Below are positions 10,760 to 21,708 of a stretch of DNA of 64,000 nt, in pieces (position 1 is the first letter of the stretch; every line of letters starts with the position of its first letter). Under the pieces are notes generated by a model. That model saw only the letters and a list, made by a program, of their open reading frames with translations. It searched no databases and was not told where the DNA came from. The position numbers and the translations under genes were made by a program. This DNA comes from Aphrocallistes beatrix (taxonomy: Eukaryota; Porifera; Hexactinellida; Sceptrulophora; Aphrocallistidae). The stretch spans positions 3,153,104-3,217,103 of the forward strand of contig OY725492.1 of NCBI GenBank assembly GCA_963281255.1, given 5' to 3'.

Positions 10760-11323
10760 CCTAGCTGAGGCCAATGATGGCACAGGTTTTCGTGGCCTAA
10801 AATATATTGCAATGGCTTGTGATCTGAATTTATTGTAAAATGACGCCCATACAGGAATGTGTGGAACTTCTTGACCGCAAAAATGATCGTTAACTCCTCT
10901 TTGTCTAGTTGTGAATATCCCCTCTCGGGAGCAGATAATGTACGAGAAGCGTAGTAGATAGGCTTACCAGAACCATCTTCCACGCGATGCGATAATACCG
11001 CCCCCAAGCCATATGGTGAAGCGTCGCAACTCCTTTTCATGATCAAAATGGACTAGGAGTATATTGGAAGTTAATAATCCTTTTGCTCGCTCGAACGCGC
11101 GCGATTGATCAATCTCCCACCTCCCTGTATGCCTATGTAGTAAGAGATATAGAGGGGCTAATGTAGACGCGATGTTTGGTAGGAACTTACCGTAGTAGTT
11201 CACTAACCCGAGAAAAGATCTCAACTGACAGACATCCACTGGGCGAGGGGCAGCCCTTATCAATTGAACCTTCTTTTCATTGGGGCTAAGTCCATCCGGT
11301 AATAGTGTGACCAAGATAATCAA
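10760..11323 (-). pseudogene. Gypsy reverse transcriptase thumb and RNase H
   Basis: From 11323 the minus strand reads DGLSPNEKKVQLIRAAPRP and QLRSFLGLVNYYGKFLPN, the connection region after the RT palm. RNase H follows: CDASPYGLGAVLSHR, YASRTLSAPERGYSQLDKEE, then FTINSDHKPLQYI, with the usual acidic residues. A frameshift lies near 11000. The palm with its catalytic YxDD is absent from the continuous sequence (see 11324-13639). Confidence 0.85.
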
Positions 11324-11620
11324 CTGATTTGATTTTTTTTAAAATTTGACCCGTTTCAAGCGAAATCCCGAAATTTCCAAACGTTCTAAGACTTCTGGCT
11401 TTTCCTATGATTTTGGCTTAGGTGGTCGAATGAAATCCGGGGCCGCAGAATCAAACTTGGGGCAAATGTCCCGGATGTCCCCCCTCCCCTGGAACCGCCT
11501 CTGTTTACAGTTGGTCACAAAATTATTAGCAGTGAACTTTAACTTCGTGTAATATTGAACATATTTTTAGGAAGAGTATTATAATTTCAGAATGATTTAT
11601 TTACGCGTTTTAATCCTATA
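11324..11620. other. Unassigned sequence inside gypsy RT
   Basis: It separates two parts of the gypsy RT gene and does not read as RT in either strand. Origin unclear. Confidence 0.3.
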
Positions 11621-12143
11621 CAAGCGCGCTTCGCTTGCTTGCGCTGCGCGGCTGGCGGACACTTTGTGTCCGCCAGAGGCTTCCTTCGGTCGCCTGGGGT
11701 TACATTTGTTCATTATAAGGGAGATAGCATCTCTAAATATGTCTGTCCTACTGTTATAACCGATATCACTCGAAAAATCACCAAATTTTTCAATTTTAAA
11801 ACTTTTGATGTGTAATGATGACGTCATAACAAAGTGATGAGTCATCATTTTTGTTGATAGTTGCATCATATGTGAGGTATGTTAGTATACAGATTCTATT
11901 AAAATTTCAGCCTTCTATCACTTAAAATGGCTGAGTTATTTATGGTCGAAAACTGAATTTTCTTTCGAAAAAAGGTGACAATGACGTCATAATTCCATGA
12001 TGATTCGGCATTTTCGTCTGAGCTCAGAAATTACTGGAGCCATAACCAAAAGACTCCCACATGCCAAAAATCAGCTTTCTGCGCCCGGCAGTTTCTTCAA
12101 TCAAGTCGTTATATATATTAATCGAGTTTTAATAGTGAGGATA
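11621..12143 (+). repeat. Family X copy, cap plus body plus tail
   Basis: It begins TA|CAAGCGCGCTTCGCTTGCTT, continues through hairpin words (GGCGGACACTTTGTGTCCGCC), the AT-rich body, a short TA tract and the tail ATTAATCGAGTTTTAATAGT. The second, inverted cap seen at 35375-35505 is missing. It lies inside the gypsy RT gene. Confidence 0.8.
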
Positions 12144-12283
12144 TACTTGTACACTATCTTGACTTACACTATCATACCATGCGGTTAAACAGCACCTTTT
12201 CTGGAATGCAAACTCATTATTTGTCGAAATTTTTTGAAAATTCAGCAAATATCTATCACAGTATAGCAATGTATTCTTATATA

Positions 12284-12690
12284 CTACTGAATTTAGTTAT
12301 GCAAATATTCATCATTGCGAATATCATTTAGTTGTGTAATTTTTTAGTATTTGTTCAAAAGATTCAGCAAGATATAGTAGGCGTTGAAAGTCAGAATTAG
12401 GTGATAATTTGCTTTATATCAAAATGACAATGCAAAAATTGTGATTTCGCTCTTAAAATTCACAATTTTATACTTACTACCTTGTTTAAAGTAATAGTTT
12501 AACTGATAATTAGGACTCTTAGTTAGGATTAAACTCAAGTACAATTAAATTATATTTTTTTTAAAAATTTCATTGATAAATCTGACTATTTCAGATCCTA
12601 AATCTTGCTGAATCCTTTAACAAATACTCCAAAATTACACAACTAAAATATATAGACGTACTTTTATATTTGCATAACTAATTTCAGTAG
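12284..12690. mobile_element. Foldback MITE, 407 bp, TA target
   Basis: Arms of about 85 bases are inverted copies: CTACTGAATTTAGTTATGCA on the left, its inverse TGCATAACTAATTTCAGTAG on the right, with 'AGATTCAGCAAGAT' and 'ATCTTGCTGAATC' at the inner ends. TA lies at both edges. No coding sequence. Confidence 0.8.
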
Positions 12691-12692
12691 TA

Positions 12693-12860
12693 CAGTAAAC
12701 CCTCGATTATCCGAACACCTTGGGAATTTATTACCGGATAATTATCGGGATAAGTGAAATAAGGATACGAGTAGTACTTGTACAACTTCGATTATCTGAA
12801 CACTTCGTTAATTGAAGCTGGTTAAGTTTCCAGTGTGTATTTAGGTCGACGAAATAATAA
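12693..12860. repeat. One end of a pogo-like MITE
   Basis: CAGTAAACCCTCGATTATCC follows TA directly after the foldback MITE, with further 'GATTATC(T/C)GAACAC' words inside. I found no matching inverted end, so it is probably truncated. Confidence 0.5.
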
Positions 12861-13639
12861 AGGTTTGCTTCTATACCTAGGCAATTATGTTTTTTATTGT
12901 ATCATAAGCCCAATTTAATTGTAGTGGAAGTACCAATTATATCCTCGAGAAATATTATACGACACATAAATTGAAATAGTGCGATTGCAATCTACAGACA
13001 AGACAAGGAGTACCGGGTTTAATTGGACCAGCAATGACATACTCCATAGGTTTTAATATTCGTACTTAGCATTAAATTTGGAGAAATTTGAGGGGTTACA
13101 TGACCATATTCGAACTCAATATTTTCCGTGACGGCGCAAGAATGTGCAAAATTCCAATCTCAAACCTCATAGTAACCCCATCGAGTGACCCCTTGTTTTG
13201 CTCTCCTATATTCCATGAGTTCAAATAAACATAAATCAACACTCTACATGATCATTAAGTAGGATTTCCTGAATGCGGAATTGTCCGAATTATTCGGCGC
13301 CCCCAAAATATTTAAGCTTGCATTAAAAAAATTGCCCAAACATGCCAAAGTGGTATGGGCTTAATTTTGGTCAAAGGGACTCCCAAGAACTCAAACCAGC
13401 AAAAAAGTTATACTTATATTACAAAGTTATACTACAAATTTCTCGGTTGACTCCCCATGGTCCTGGACTATTAGGTATTTTCCAAATACGTGTAACAACC
13501 TGAAGGTTGTATGCAGTTAGGGAGTCAGAAAATAAATTTGAGGAGGCGTGATGTAGAGTGGTGCTCGAAATTTTCTATGGGGATCTGTATTGGAAAATTG
13601 CAATGTCATTGTGAGATGAGGATAGGTGATATACACTAA
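12861..13639. other. Unassigned sequence inside gypsy RT
   Basis: No gene or clear repeat boundary is visible. Together with 11324-12860 it occupies the place of the RT palm, so the catalytic core was deleted or replaced rather than only interrupted. Confidence 0.35.
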
Positions 13640-14143
13640 CTATCCGAATGTATGAAAGCCCCATACTAGACTATGGCATATAACAAGTTTGACCATGATA
13701 GATATAGAATTGACTGAGAAATTAAGCCCTAAGTTGTGCTCACATCTCGCTGCTAACTTCACACTCGTATGTTTGTCGATCTTAGAGGCTTGATTTAATG
13801 TCACCTTATAGTCCCCACATAAACGGATTGTCCCATCGCTCTTGACCACTGGTACCACCGGCGCGGCCCAATCTGAAAACTGGACTGGTTCAATTACTCC
13901 TTGTTCTTGGAGTCAGGTTAATTCCTGTTCCACTTTCCCACGCAGTGTGAATGGTTAAGGCCTGGCTCTAAAATATCTCGGGGACGTATCAGAAGACTGT
14001 ATGTAAATTATGGCTTGAGTTCCCTTGACAAATCCCAGTTCTTCTTTAAATACTACATTAGCATGATGGGTTAAGACGCATTCTATCTCGTTTAGTTGTT
14101 GAATTTGGTTCAGCTGGCAACAACTAAGACCGAGTCTTTCCAT
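13640..14143 (-). pseudogene. Gypsy RT N-terminal part
   Basis: From 14143 the minus strand reads the linker after protease. Then come the RT fingers [20 protein letters not shown] near 13858-13800, where gypsy elements have VVKKDGxIRxCxDY. A frame change separates the two parts. The reading becomes unrecognisable after about 13750. Confidence 0.75.
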
Positions 14144-14643
14144 TCAGTCTCTTCCCAAGAGGCTAGGCTCGTTGCCTTCTACTACTATCAGGCTAAGTCG
14201 CGCATGTCGCCTTTCTAGTCTTACATCCACCTCGATTTCCCCACATATCTCAATGGGCTCACCGGTATAGGTCTTTAACCGCGAGGCTGTCTCCTTAAGC
14301 GTAGGGGCATTTCCGGGAATCCAGATCCGTTCAAAAGTCGCCTTGCTTATGATAGACCTAGTCGCTCCAGTATCAATCTCCATTTTTAGATCTGCCCCAC
14401 CCACTCTTGCATGTAGGTATCCTTAAGGGAGCTAGATTCGAATCCCGAATATTGTATAGATTATATTCTGGTAATGGATCCCCATTGATTTCTTCACTTT
14501 CACCGCTAACAACGTGGATATCTCTCCGGTTATCGATTGGAGTCGAGTCTTGTCTCGGTTTGCCCCGACAAACTCTCGCTAAATGTCCTCGCTTTTGGCA
14601 CCTGAAACAGGTCACTTCCTTAAAATGGCAGTCCTTTGATTGA
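14144..14643 (-). pseudogene. Gypsy nucleocapsid zinc knuckle and aspartic protease
   Basis: The zinc knuckle reads CFRCQKRGHLARVC (CX2CX4HX4C), which packages RNA. A frame change leads into the protease with MEIDTGATRSIISKATFERI, where DTG is the active-site triplet, and ILVVEGNEPSLLGRD-like text at the end of the domain. It matches retropepsins of Ty3/gypsy elements. Confidence 0.85.
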
Positions 14644-14703
14644 TGTCTGCCCCCGCACCGGTTGCATGTATCCCCCTGGGAATAATGTTTAATGCGAACT
14701 CGA

Positions 14704-15351
14704 TTATAATACTAAGTAAGGGAGGGAATTTACCCGATCAATCTCAGGGACGTTGTCGGTCGGCGGTGGCTTCCTACTTGGCACTCCATCTTCTCCCATC
14801 ATGTGAATGCCCTCCCCTTTCCTGGTTTGAAGGTCCTGAGCATTGCGCTCCGCAGATTCCATCTCCTGAGCGATATCGAAAGCCTTCTCAAATGCGAGAT
14901 CAGGCTCAAATAACAGCCTACGCTGTATACGCCCGTCGTCAATCCCACAGACCAACCGGTCCCGTAACATATCAGGGAGTGTGTCCCCAAAGCCGCAATG
15001 CTCCGATAGTCGTCTCAACTCTGCCACGAAAGCAGCAACCGATTCGCCCCCCTTGCGTAAGCGAGAATGAAAAATAAACCTCTGAACGATTACTGAAGGG
15101 TTTGGGTCGAGGTGATCCTTCACTAGTTGCACGATCTCATCGAAGGACTTTCCCATTGGTACTTCGGGCGCCAGAAGATTATTGATGAGCTGATACGTGC
15201 GTGGACCGCAGCAGCTTAGCAGGATGGCTTTGTGCTTCCCTCCCCCCTCAATATTATTAGCCGCAAAATATTGCTGTAGTCTTTCAGTGTACGACGCCCA
15301 ATCCTCAATGCCATGATCAAACTCACCAAAAACTCCTTGACGGGACGCCAT
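14704..15351 (-). CDS. Gypsy Gag, 215 codons
   Basis: It starts at ATG 15351, 19 bases inside the 5' LTR. It reads EFDHGIEDWASYTERLQQYF, ICGIDDGRIQRRLL-like and FEKAFDIAQEMESAERNA segments, typical of Gag from Mag-like Ty3/gypsy elements. The frame is open to 14704, then a short spacer separates it from the zinc knuckle. Gag forms the cytoplasmic particle that carries the element RNA. This is the best preserved part of the element. Confidence 0.85.
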   Translation of the reverse strand: MASRQGVFGEFDHGIEDWASYTERLQQYFAANNIEGGGKHKAILLSCCGPRTYQLINNLLAPEVPMGKSFDEIVQLVKDHLDPNPSVIVQRFIFHSRLRKGGESVAAFVAELRRLSEHCGFGDTLPDMLRDRLVCGIDDGRIQRRLLFEPDLAFEKAFDIAQEMESAERNAQDLQTRKGEGIHMMGEDGVPSRKPPPTDNVPEIDRVNSLPYLVL

Positions 15352-15370
15352 TGTTTATCTTCGTTGCCAA

Positions 15371-15531
15371 TGTAGTAAATGCTCAACTATGTAATTTAAT
15401 CATCTAATAGCAACAAGAAGAAGAAGAGTAATCGTTGAATAAAACCACTACAATAGTTTATATGCCAGAAGAGTATAGATCTGCTATTATCATCTACTGT
15501 AGAATGTTCTAGAACTCATCTGGATACTGCA
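15371..15531 (-). repeat. 5' LTR of the gypsy element
   Basis: Direct repeat of 8814-8972. On the minus strand it is followed at once by TTGGCAACGAAGATAAAC, the position of the primer-binding site. The tRNA was not assigned. Confidence 0.9.
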
Positions 15532-15751
15532 TTATCATAAACGATATTCTCGGTTTAAAGGGCATAATTATTCCATTAACTGACTTAGAGGGTGTACATA
15601 AATTAGGTAACCTTCTTTCCATTTCGTTCCGAAATTGAGGTATTTAGAAATTATGGAACCGTTCCGTAAATTAGGTATGCCCAGGAATAGGGAGACATAT
15701 GCGTATGTTTAGAAAGCGGGATGGAGAGAATTCAACCGAGGGGGCCTAATA
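15532..15751. other. Short spacer with an eroded inverted repeat
   Basis: Bases 15600-15695 hold 'AAATTAGGTA.CC' and 'GGTTCCGTAAATTAGGTATG' words related to the insert at 10535-10655. No gene. Confidence 0.4.
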
Positions 15752-16484
15752 ATGTACATGATACAAAACTTAATGGACATCTGCACTGTACTGTTTAATA
15801 CCTCATGTAGGGACGAATACGAGAGAGAGGTAGCACTACAGAGCATTATTAATGAGGAGTCGCGAGGGACAGCATTCAAAGTACTGATCAATACGTTGGA
15901 CCCTCCCATCGACGAGTTTGAAGCAACAGCGCGACTCCTTAAAATGACTTGGGCCAGTGGAGTGCGAGTTGAGGTATACGCGACGAAGCTCTGGAAGGAG
16001 GCGAAGAATCCTAGTTTTTCTGAATAGACAGGTGTGCGTCGTAGTTATTACCCAGCTGCCGAATAAGGCACGGTCCACCCTCAAGAAATGGGCTCAAGAG
16101 CGCGAGGAAGTCGCGGACAATCAAATCAAGGGAATTTATTGGTTCGGTACAGCAGAACTTGCGCCAAGTAGAAAGCCCGCAGGATTCCTGCGCCCGCGAG
16201 GTCGAAGACAAATCGGCGAACCACTGCAAGATCATCGCTCAAGAGGAACCGACCAACAGATACTCAAGCGGTTCTGAGTCGAGAGCGTTGGAATTCGCCG
16301 TTTGCAAGATACGCACAAGAGTGACAAGCAGCAGGAGAGGAAGAGTGTGGGCAGACACAAGGCGCCCCAGTCACGGTTATACATATATAAACAAGGGCAG
16401 GGCTACAAAGCCTATCCTGACCGGGTATGCAGTGGTTGTCATTCGCGAGGACACGATGTAACAACCTGCAGGTTTGTAAAGTGA
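15752..16484 (+). pseudogene. Gag and zinc knuckle of second gypsy element
   Basis: The first part reads TSCRDEYEREVALQSIINEE and DPPIDEFEATARLLKMTWAS. After frame changes the segment ends CSGCHSRGHDVTTC, a CX2CX4HX4C knuckle, near 16425-16466. The frames do not join without shifts. Confidence 0.65.
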
Positions 16485-16553
16485 GATAACTACCAGGATA
16501 AGAGAGGAAGCGGTAGAAGTTACGTCAACACAAACCTCAACCTCACCCCACAT

Positions 16554-16788
16554 CTAGGTTGACTAATTCATTGAAAAATGATGAATAATTATGAATTATT
16601 CAATTAATGAATTATTCAAAATCTCAAACATTAGTGCAGATTCTATGCCCAAAAGCGGTTAAAAGGTTGTTCATGTTATATACCTCTAACATTGCTCAGT
16701 CCTTAAGCGAAATATCAAATATTTTTTTCATTATTTTAGTTTCAAATTTTGAGTAATTCATTGATAATTTATGAATTAGTCAACTTAG
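16554..16788. mobile_element. hAT MITE in second gypsy element
   Basis: CTAGGTTGACTAATTC at the left and its inverse (GAATTAGTCAACTTAG) at the right are flanked by an exact 8-bp duplication CCCCACAT. It lies between Gag and RT and postdates the gypsy insertion. Confidence 0.85.
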
Positions 16789-16843
16789 CCCCACATCAAA
16801 TAATGCAAACTTTACTATAGGTCAACAGGCCAAACTGTCTGAG

Positions 16844-17640
16844 TTGTTGAAGGAGTTCGGAGCACTGTTTAACGACAAGCTAGGTAGAGCCCCAGGGTGT
16901 GAATATGCAATCAACACGGGGAATGCAGTCCCTGTCAGATCCAGGCCAAACCGTATACCAGTCAGGGAGGGAGATGTGGAGAAGACAGCATTCAACACGT
17001 CTATCGACGATTGGGTTATCTACTCCCAGAGCTTCGAACAACACCTAAAGAACTTGCGAGCAGTGCTTGAACGTCTACAGCGAGCTAACCTTCATGTCAA
17101 ACTCCGCAAATGACAGTTCGTACAAGAGGTAGAATTTTTAGGACACATTTAGTCTATGGGAAAAACCGGTAATGGAGTTTCCCAGACCAAGGGAGTGAAA
17201 GGATTACAACGGTTCCTAAGGAGCCTAAACTATTATCGGGCGCATATCCCAGAGTTGGCTCAGCTAGCAGCTCCCCTATATGACCTGACAAAAAAAGGGA
17301 CATCCTGGAAGTGGTCCGAAAAGTATGAGGAAAGCTTCGAGTCCCTCCGTTTCAAGCTCATCGACGAACCGATAGCGCTGGCCTTTCCCGACTGGGATGA
17401 TAAGTTTGTATCGAAGCGGACGCGAGCTCGAGGGCTGTAGCCGCGGTGTTGTCCCAGAGAAATCGACTACACTCAGTGGGCTTCTCATCATCCCTTAGCA
17501 AGGCTCAGCGAAATTATAGAGGTGGTCAGCTAGAGGCCTGAGTGCTAGTGGCGGTGTGCGGGAAATGGCGCACATACTTGAGAGCCACAGGTGAAGTGGA
17601 ATTAATCATGGATCATTGTCCGTTAAGGTAGCTGCGCAAC
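16844..17640 (+). pseudogene. RT and RNase H of second gypsy element
   Basis: It reads LKEFGALFNDKLGRAPGCEY then DDWVIYSQSFEQHLKNLRAV (palm, with DDW where gypsy RTs have the D-D pair). QRFLRSLNYYRAHIPELAQL and WSEKYEESFESLRFKL follow, then RNase H (EADASSRAVAAVLSQR). Sequence is missing between the RT N-terminus and the palm, and stops occur after the palm and in RNase H. Confidence 0.8.
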
Positions 17641-18347
17641 CAGATGTGTCCGATACAGAATTTCAAATTCAGAATTATAGGAATAGATTCCGAAGTATAA
17701 AAATATGTAAAAAGTGTAGTTGTTGATATAAATAGTTGGTAGAAAAGTTACCTTGTATAAATAGGAACCATAACATCAATAGTCGTAAAAAGGAAACAAA
17801 TGGGAAATATTCCAGAATACATGTAGGACATATTCCTACATCAGGAAATCTGTAGGACATATTCCGAGGTTTGAAGTTGTAGGACATATTCCGGTATTTT
17901 CATACTACGTGTTCCGGCTATTCCCACGAAGTACATTCGCCAGATTGATTATCGAGCTAGAGGAATATTTATACGACATTTTTCACCCGTCAGGAAAAGA
18001 AAACCAACTACCAGATTATCTAAGTACGTAGATCCCCAGACGTTCTAGCAGGAGCTCAAGTTCAATACGAGTCAGGCACAGCCTACGTAACTAGCTCACA
18101 CAGCTACGTAACTATTGCCTGTTCACGGTACGAATTTTACCTTACCATGGATTAATTCTATTTTGTAAAATCTATTTTATTTTCTATTTTGTAAACAAAT
18201 CATAATGTTTGAAATAAATTTGACTCTACGATAAAATGCAGTGTATTATATAGGATAAGTATCATTGTTAGTTTATTTTATTTTATTCTTTTCTTCCTAC
18301 AAGTAATTCCTAATCTATTCATCCACACGTACATTTTTCTTAGCAGT
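17641..18347. other. Spacer with 'TAGGACATATTCCG' repeats
   Basis: Four to five copies of a word near GTAGGACATATTCCGG in varied spacing occupy 17800-17910. The word resembles the 'CGTAGGACAGATTCCGA' repeats of the Mutator-like MITE at 51286-51649, so a related element may have been inserted in the gypsy gene. Confidence 0.4.
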
Positions 18348-18620
18348 ATGCCAAATAGGTGTAGTGTAGCCAACTTCTGATCCAATTACGACGGCACTGA
18401 TTACGTTCCAGTATTTGAAATATTGAATCATTGATTCAAGGAAATACAAGATGAATGGAAATTGGCGAGTCTTCATCTGTGCGAGACATTTCCGTGACGA
18501 GGATATACTACTTCACTTCGATATTCCCCAGGGTGACGGTACAGTGAAGAAAGTTTCCAGAAAACCTGCTGGTCTTCGGAAAATGCTAAGCCCATCAATC
18601 TTCTTAATTGTCCTTCATTT
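18348..18620 (+). pseudogene. THAP-domain relic
   Basis: From ATG 18348 the text reads MPNRCSVANF, a stop, SNYDGTDYVPVFE. In the next frame NWRVFICARHFRDEDILLHF and KKVSRKPAGLRKMLSPSIF follow. This matches the THAP zinc finger (C2CH), which binds DNA at the N-terminus of P-element-type transposases. The second ligand Cys appears replaced by Phe, and a stop and frameshift follow. It lies between gypsy RNase H and integrase fragments, on the opposite strand to the P element at 20250-22530. It is probably a piece of another P element or a THAP gene. Confidence 0.6.
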
Positions 18621-18899
18621 TTAAGTGTGAATTGGGACTCCCAATTGTCATACATCCTGAAGAAGCAGTCGAACAAGTCGGCGAGGAAGACGAGGCTATG
18701 GGAGAGCATGGAACTGGTGATATGGAGGAGTTTGGAGAAGATGGGTTAGATGGACCTAGAACTGCAGAAGACCAGGACTGCTTTAGCAAGTTTATTGTAG
18801 TGAGATCGCTTAAAAATAAGTCAGCTGAAGGTATGCGAGCACCTCACATCTTCCAGACAGCTAACGGGGGTGAATTTACTATTAACCTGCTGAATACGA

Positions 18900-19470
18900 C
18901 ACTGCACAATGGCACAGGTACTTCTTACTCATAGTTGATCTCTTTTCACACTACGTCGAAGTAATCTCGTTGAAAGACCAACCACCACATCCATCGTTAA
19001 CGCATTCATGGAAGGATGAGTCTATCGTGGATATGGCGTACCAAATATTATACTCACAGATCAGGAGAAGAATGTGGATGGGTTAGCGATGCACGAACTG
19101 TGCCTCGACTTAGGGACTACTAAACGTCACACCACACCATAACACCCGGAGTCCGATGGGATGGCCGAAAGACATATCGGCTTCGTCAAACAAGTGATAC
19201 GTTGCTTGATGCTCGAACGCCACCTAGAAAAGGGTTCCTGGCCGTCGTTGCAAGAGGTTACTTTCTACTGCAATAATCTGGACAACGCGTCGAGTGAATA
19301 TCTCCACATATGTTGGCGTTTGGCCGTCAGCCGAGATAACCAATCGATATGCTCATTAGCACTGGAAATACTCCAACAAAAGTTACAGGGTCAGCCAGTC
19401 AGTAAAACGCTTCTACTATGTTTTCCCCTCAGCTGCTCTTGTTCGACAGGCAACCCTCACCCATAGTCGT
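18900..19470 (+). pseudogene. Integrase of second gypsy element
   Basis: LLIVDLFSHYVEVISLKDQ holds the first catalytic Asp and GYGVPNIILTDQEKNVDG the second. HPESDGMAERHIGFVKQVIR holds the catalytic Glu. Frameshifts and a stop just before HPESDG break the frame. Confidence 0.8.
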
Positions 19471-19570
19471 GGTTATGGTGAAACTCATTGGAGTGATGCA
19501 TCGAATTACCCCGAGCACGTGAAAAGAGTTCTCGGCCGAGCTGAAAGCTGAACGACTGCATCGCCAGCAA

Positions 19571-20133
19571 GTGAGAAACAGATATCACAACACAGGAGGC
19601 GAGGTTCCACAGTTCAATGAAGGAGACTTAATATTAGAGAGGAATGAGACGAAGAAGGACTCGCTGGATCGCAAATTTTACGATCCCTACAAGGAAATTG
19701 ACGTTGGAACACCGGCGTCAAGATCCAAGAGGGTAGAAAACGCAAGTGGATACACGCAAGCCGCTGCAAACGGTTTCCGGAAAATAGCAACACCATTGAC
19801 ACTACCGAATTGAAGTCAGATCTGCCAGCATGGTTAGCCTCGCCATGTCTAGACCCTGCAATTGTTATAAGTCACGACCCAACCCAGGAAGAAGCCTCAG
19901 ACTTCCAGAGCGAAGCTAACGTGAGTCTCGAAGAGTTGCAGGAAGGGTCAAGCCCGCCAAGAGAGATCCAAAGTACACAAGCCCCAGTAGAAGAAGAAGA
20001 AGAAGAAGACCCAATTAGAAGATATCCCTACGCATGTACAAGAAGAAAGATTATCAAGACTAGATACTGTAACGAGAGGTACATACCCTTATTCATTTTA
20101 GAGGGAAGTGATGTAACGACAGACCCTTATTAG
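19571..20133 (+). pseudogene. C-terminal tail of second gypsy polyprotein
   Basis: It begins RNRYHNTGGEVPQFNEGDLI, the small beta-barrel that follows the integrase core, then an acidic segment (EEEEEEDPIRRYPYACTRR). A frame change occurs near 19810. Its end at TAG/TGA near 20133 is close to the probable 3' end of the element. Confidence 0.6.
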
Positions 20134-20703
20134 CGGACCATTAGTGTTGTTACTTTAGCTCAGTATAATACAGTCAACTCCGCTTAATCGGGACAACCGC
20201 TTAATTGGGACAAGTATCCAGGAAAGAAATGGTTCTCATACATTGAAGCATAGCATTCTATACACTAAGGCAATGGCGCGCTTAACATTTTTTGGACCAG
20301 GGATTGGTTAGTTAATTAAGAAATCTGCCATATGCGATTATGATATATATTGTTTTATGTGAATATTCGATCATAATAACTAGGTTTATCACCTTTACCG
20401 TTAAGTTAGAATCATTTAGAAACATATTAGAGGTAGTTTAATGTTTTTATACATCTTTTTTACAAACAAAGAATGATAAATATAAATATAGTAATAATAA
20501 AACAAGCAATAACAATGATGTAGAATGTAGTATTTAGTATGTATTGATAGAGAGTATTTCTTGAAATAGAAAGATTCTGTCCTCGCCTAGCTGTGAGAGC
20601 TGCGTTTCTTAACTAATTGGTGTTTCGCTCATCGTCTAGTTTTGGTAAAAGCTGTTGTGAACTTTGGCACTATTTAAGTTGAATATCTAAGAAGAAAGAA
20701 GAA

Positions 20704-21523
20704 TTAGGAAGCAAATTTCTGAAGTTTGGTATTATCGCGACCAATAGCAGTGTTATTAAATTTTTTTACCTTCTTAGATAAAATGCAATTTGCCACTGTT
20801 GTGAATAACTTCTTAAGAATATCCAATTTTGATGTCATACACATACCACCCTCTCCAGATATCGCTGGAATTTCTCTCAATTTCAAGTAGCGTAATCTCA
20901 ACTAATTTTCTACGGCAGGGTCCCTCATAAAATCGACGACTTAAAATAGGATGATTATCTATCCTACTGAATATTTCGTGCTTACCCCTAGTTGATGGAA
21001 TAGCTCTCCAACAATTAAGCCATTTAACGATGCTTTCCAAAAACAATAATCTTTTGTCGTTGTGACGCAGTGGGGCAAGATATGGATTATTGAAACGAAT
21101 GTTTCAATAATCCATATCTTGCCCCTACCCTACCCAATTAACATTGAAAATGCTCCAGATATGATTTATCAAGTTGGGGAAATCAACGGTTTGATGGGTT
21201 TTACCAATGTTTGTATGATTAATAAAACTAGAAAGACCTGCAGCTGTAGACTAATGAAAAATTTTCAAAGCCAAGTTTACATTTTGTCGCTCTAATTGAA
21301 ATTGTGATTTCGAGGTCAATTTTGGGGCTCTCTTAATGACAGAAAATTTGTCAGTTTTGAACAGGGTTCTAAGATCGTCAAATGTTGCATAACATATTGG
21401 GGGATAACTAGACTTCGTCAGTTGCGTGGCATTCAAAATAATATTGGCAGTAGGTACAGAAATTCTTAACTGAGCGCAAGATGGATTTGCAGATTGTGTT
21501 AGTAAATATGTTTTAGTAATCAA
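20704..21523 (-). pseudogene. P-element transposase remnant
   Basis: The minus strand reads IKRAPKLTSKSQFQLERQN then NLALKIF, a motif region seen in P/THAP9 transposases. After stops it reads ESIVKWLNCWRAIPSTRGKH, a helical segment in the GTP-binding insertion region of that family. Frames are separated by stops, a pogo-like MITE lies upstream, and a perfect hairpin (21072-21125) interrupts the middle. The N-terminal THAP domain is not in this copy. Inactive. Confidence 0.65.
21072..21125. repeat. Perfect 25-bp-arm palindrome
   Basis: GGGGCAAGATATGGATTATT.. is repeated exactly inverted around a 4-base GAAT centre. It interrupts the P-element coding relic. It resembles an inverted duplication left by a hairpin repair event. 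Confidence 0.9.
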
Positions 21524-21535
21524 ATTTGGGATATA

Positions 21536-21708
21536 CAGTAGAACTCGGTTAGTACCTACTCCAGGAAGCGGAAAAAAGTACGTACTAACAGAGTTGATAT
21601 TACATAGGAATCTATATAATAACTGAATTCTGGTTTAGAGAAACGAGTACGTACTAAGCCGAAGCGAAGTACGTTGTATCCCGAGTACGTACTAACCGAG
21701 TTCTACTG
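21536..21708. mobile_element. Pogo-like MITE (TTAGTACGTAC family), 173 bp
   Basis: CAGTAGAACTCGGTTAGTAC on the left and its inverse on the right, with TA flanks. The same family occurs complete at 53805-53972 and truncated at 49807-49945. It lies inside the P element. Confidence 0.9.

Larger units (their letters stand above)
8814..15531 (-). mobile_element. Ty3/gypsy LTR retrotransposon with both LTRs
   Basis: Two near-identical direct repeats of about 160 bp beginning TGTAGTAAATG and ending ..CA bound the element. Five-base flanks GTATC / TTATC match at four positions, as expected for a target duplication. The minus strand reads gag, zinc knuckle, aspartic protease, reverse transcriptase, RNase H, integrase, the Ty3/gypsy order. 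A purine-rich tract abuts the 3' LTR. A hAT MITE, a family X copy and other MITEs were later inserted, and stops break every gene. Confidence 0.9.
15752..20140 (+). mobile_element. Second Ty3/gypsy element, plus strand, decayed
   Basis: Pieces occur in element order on the plus strand: Gag-like, zinc knuckle (16395-16484), RT (16844-17113), RT/RNase H (17156-17640), integrase (18900-19470) and a C-terminal tail (19571-20133). Protein text differs from the minus-strand element, so it is another lineage. I could not identify LTRs. Boundaries are approximate. Confidence 0.75.
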
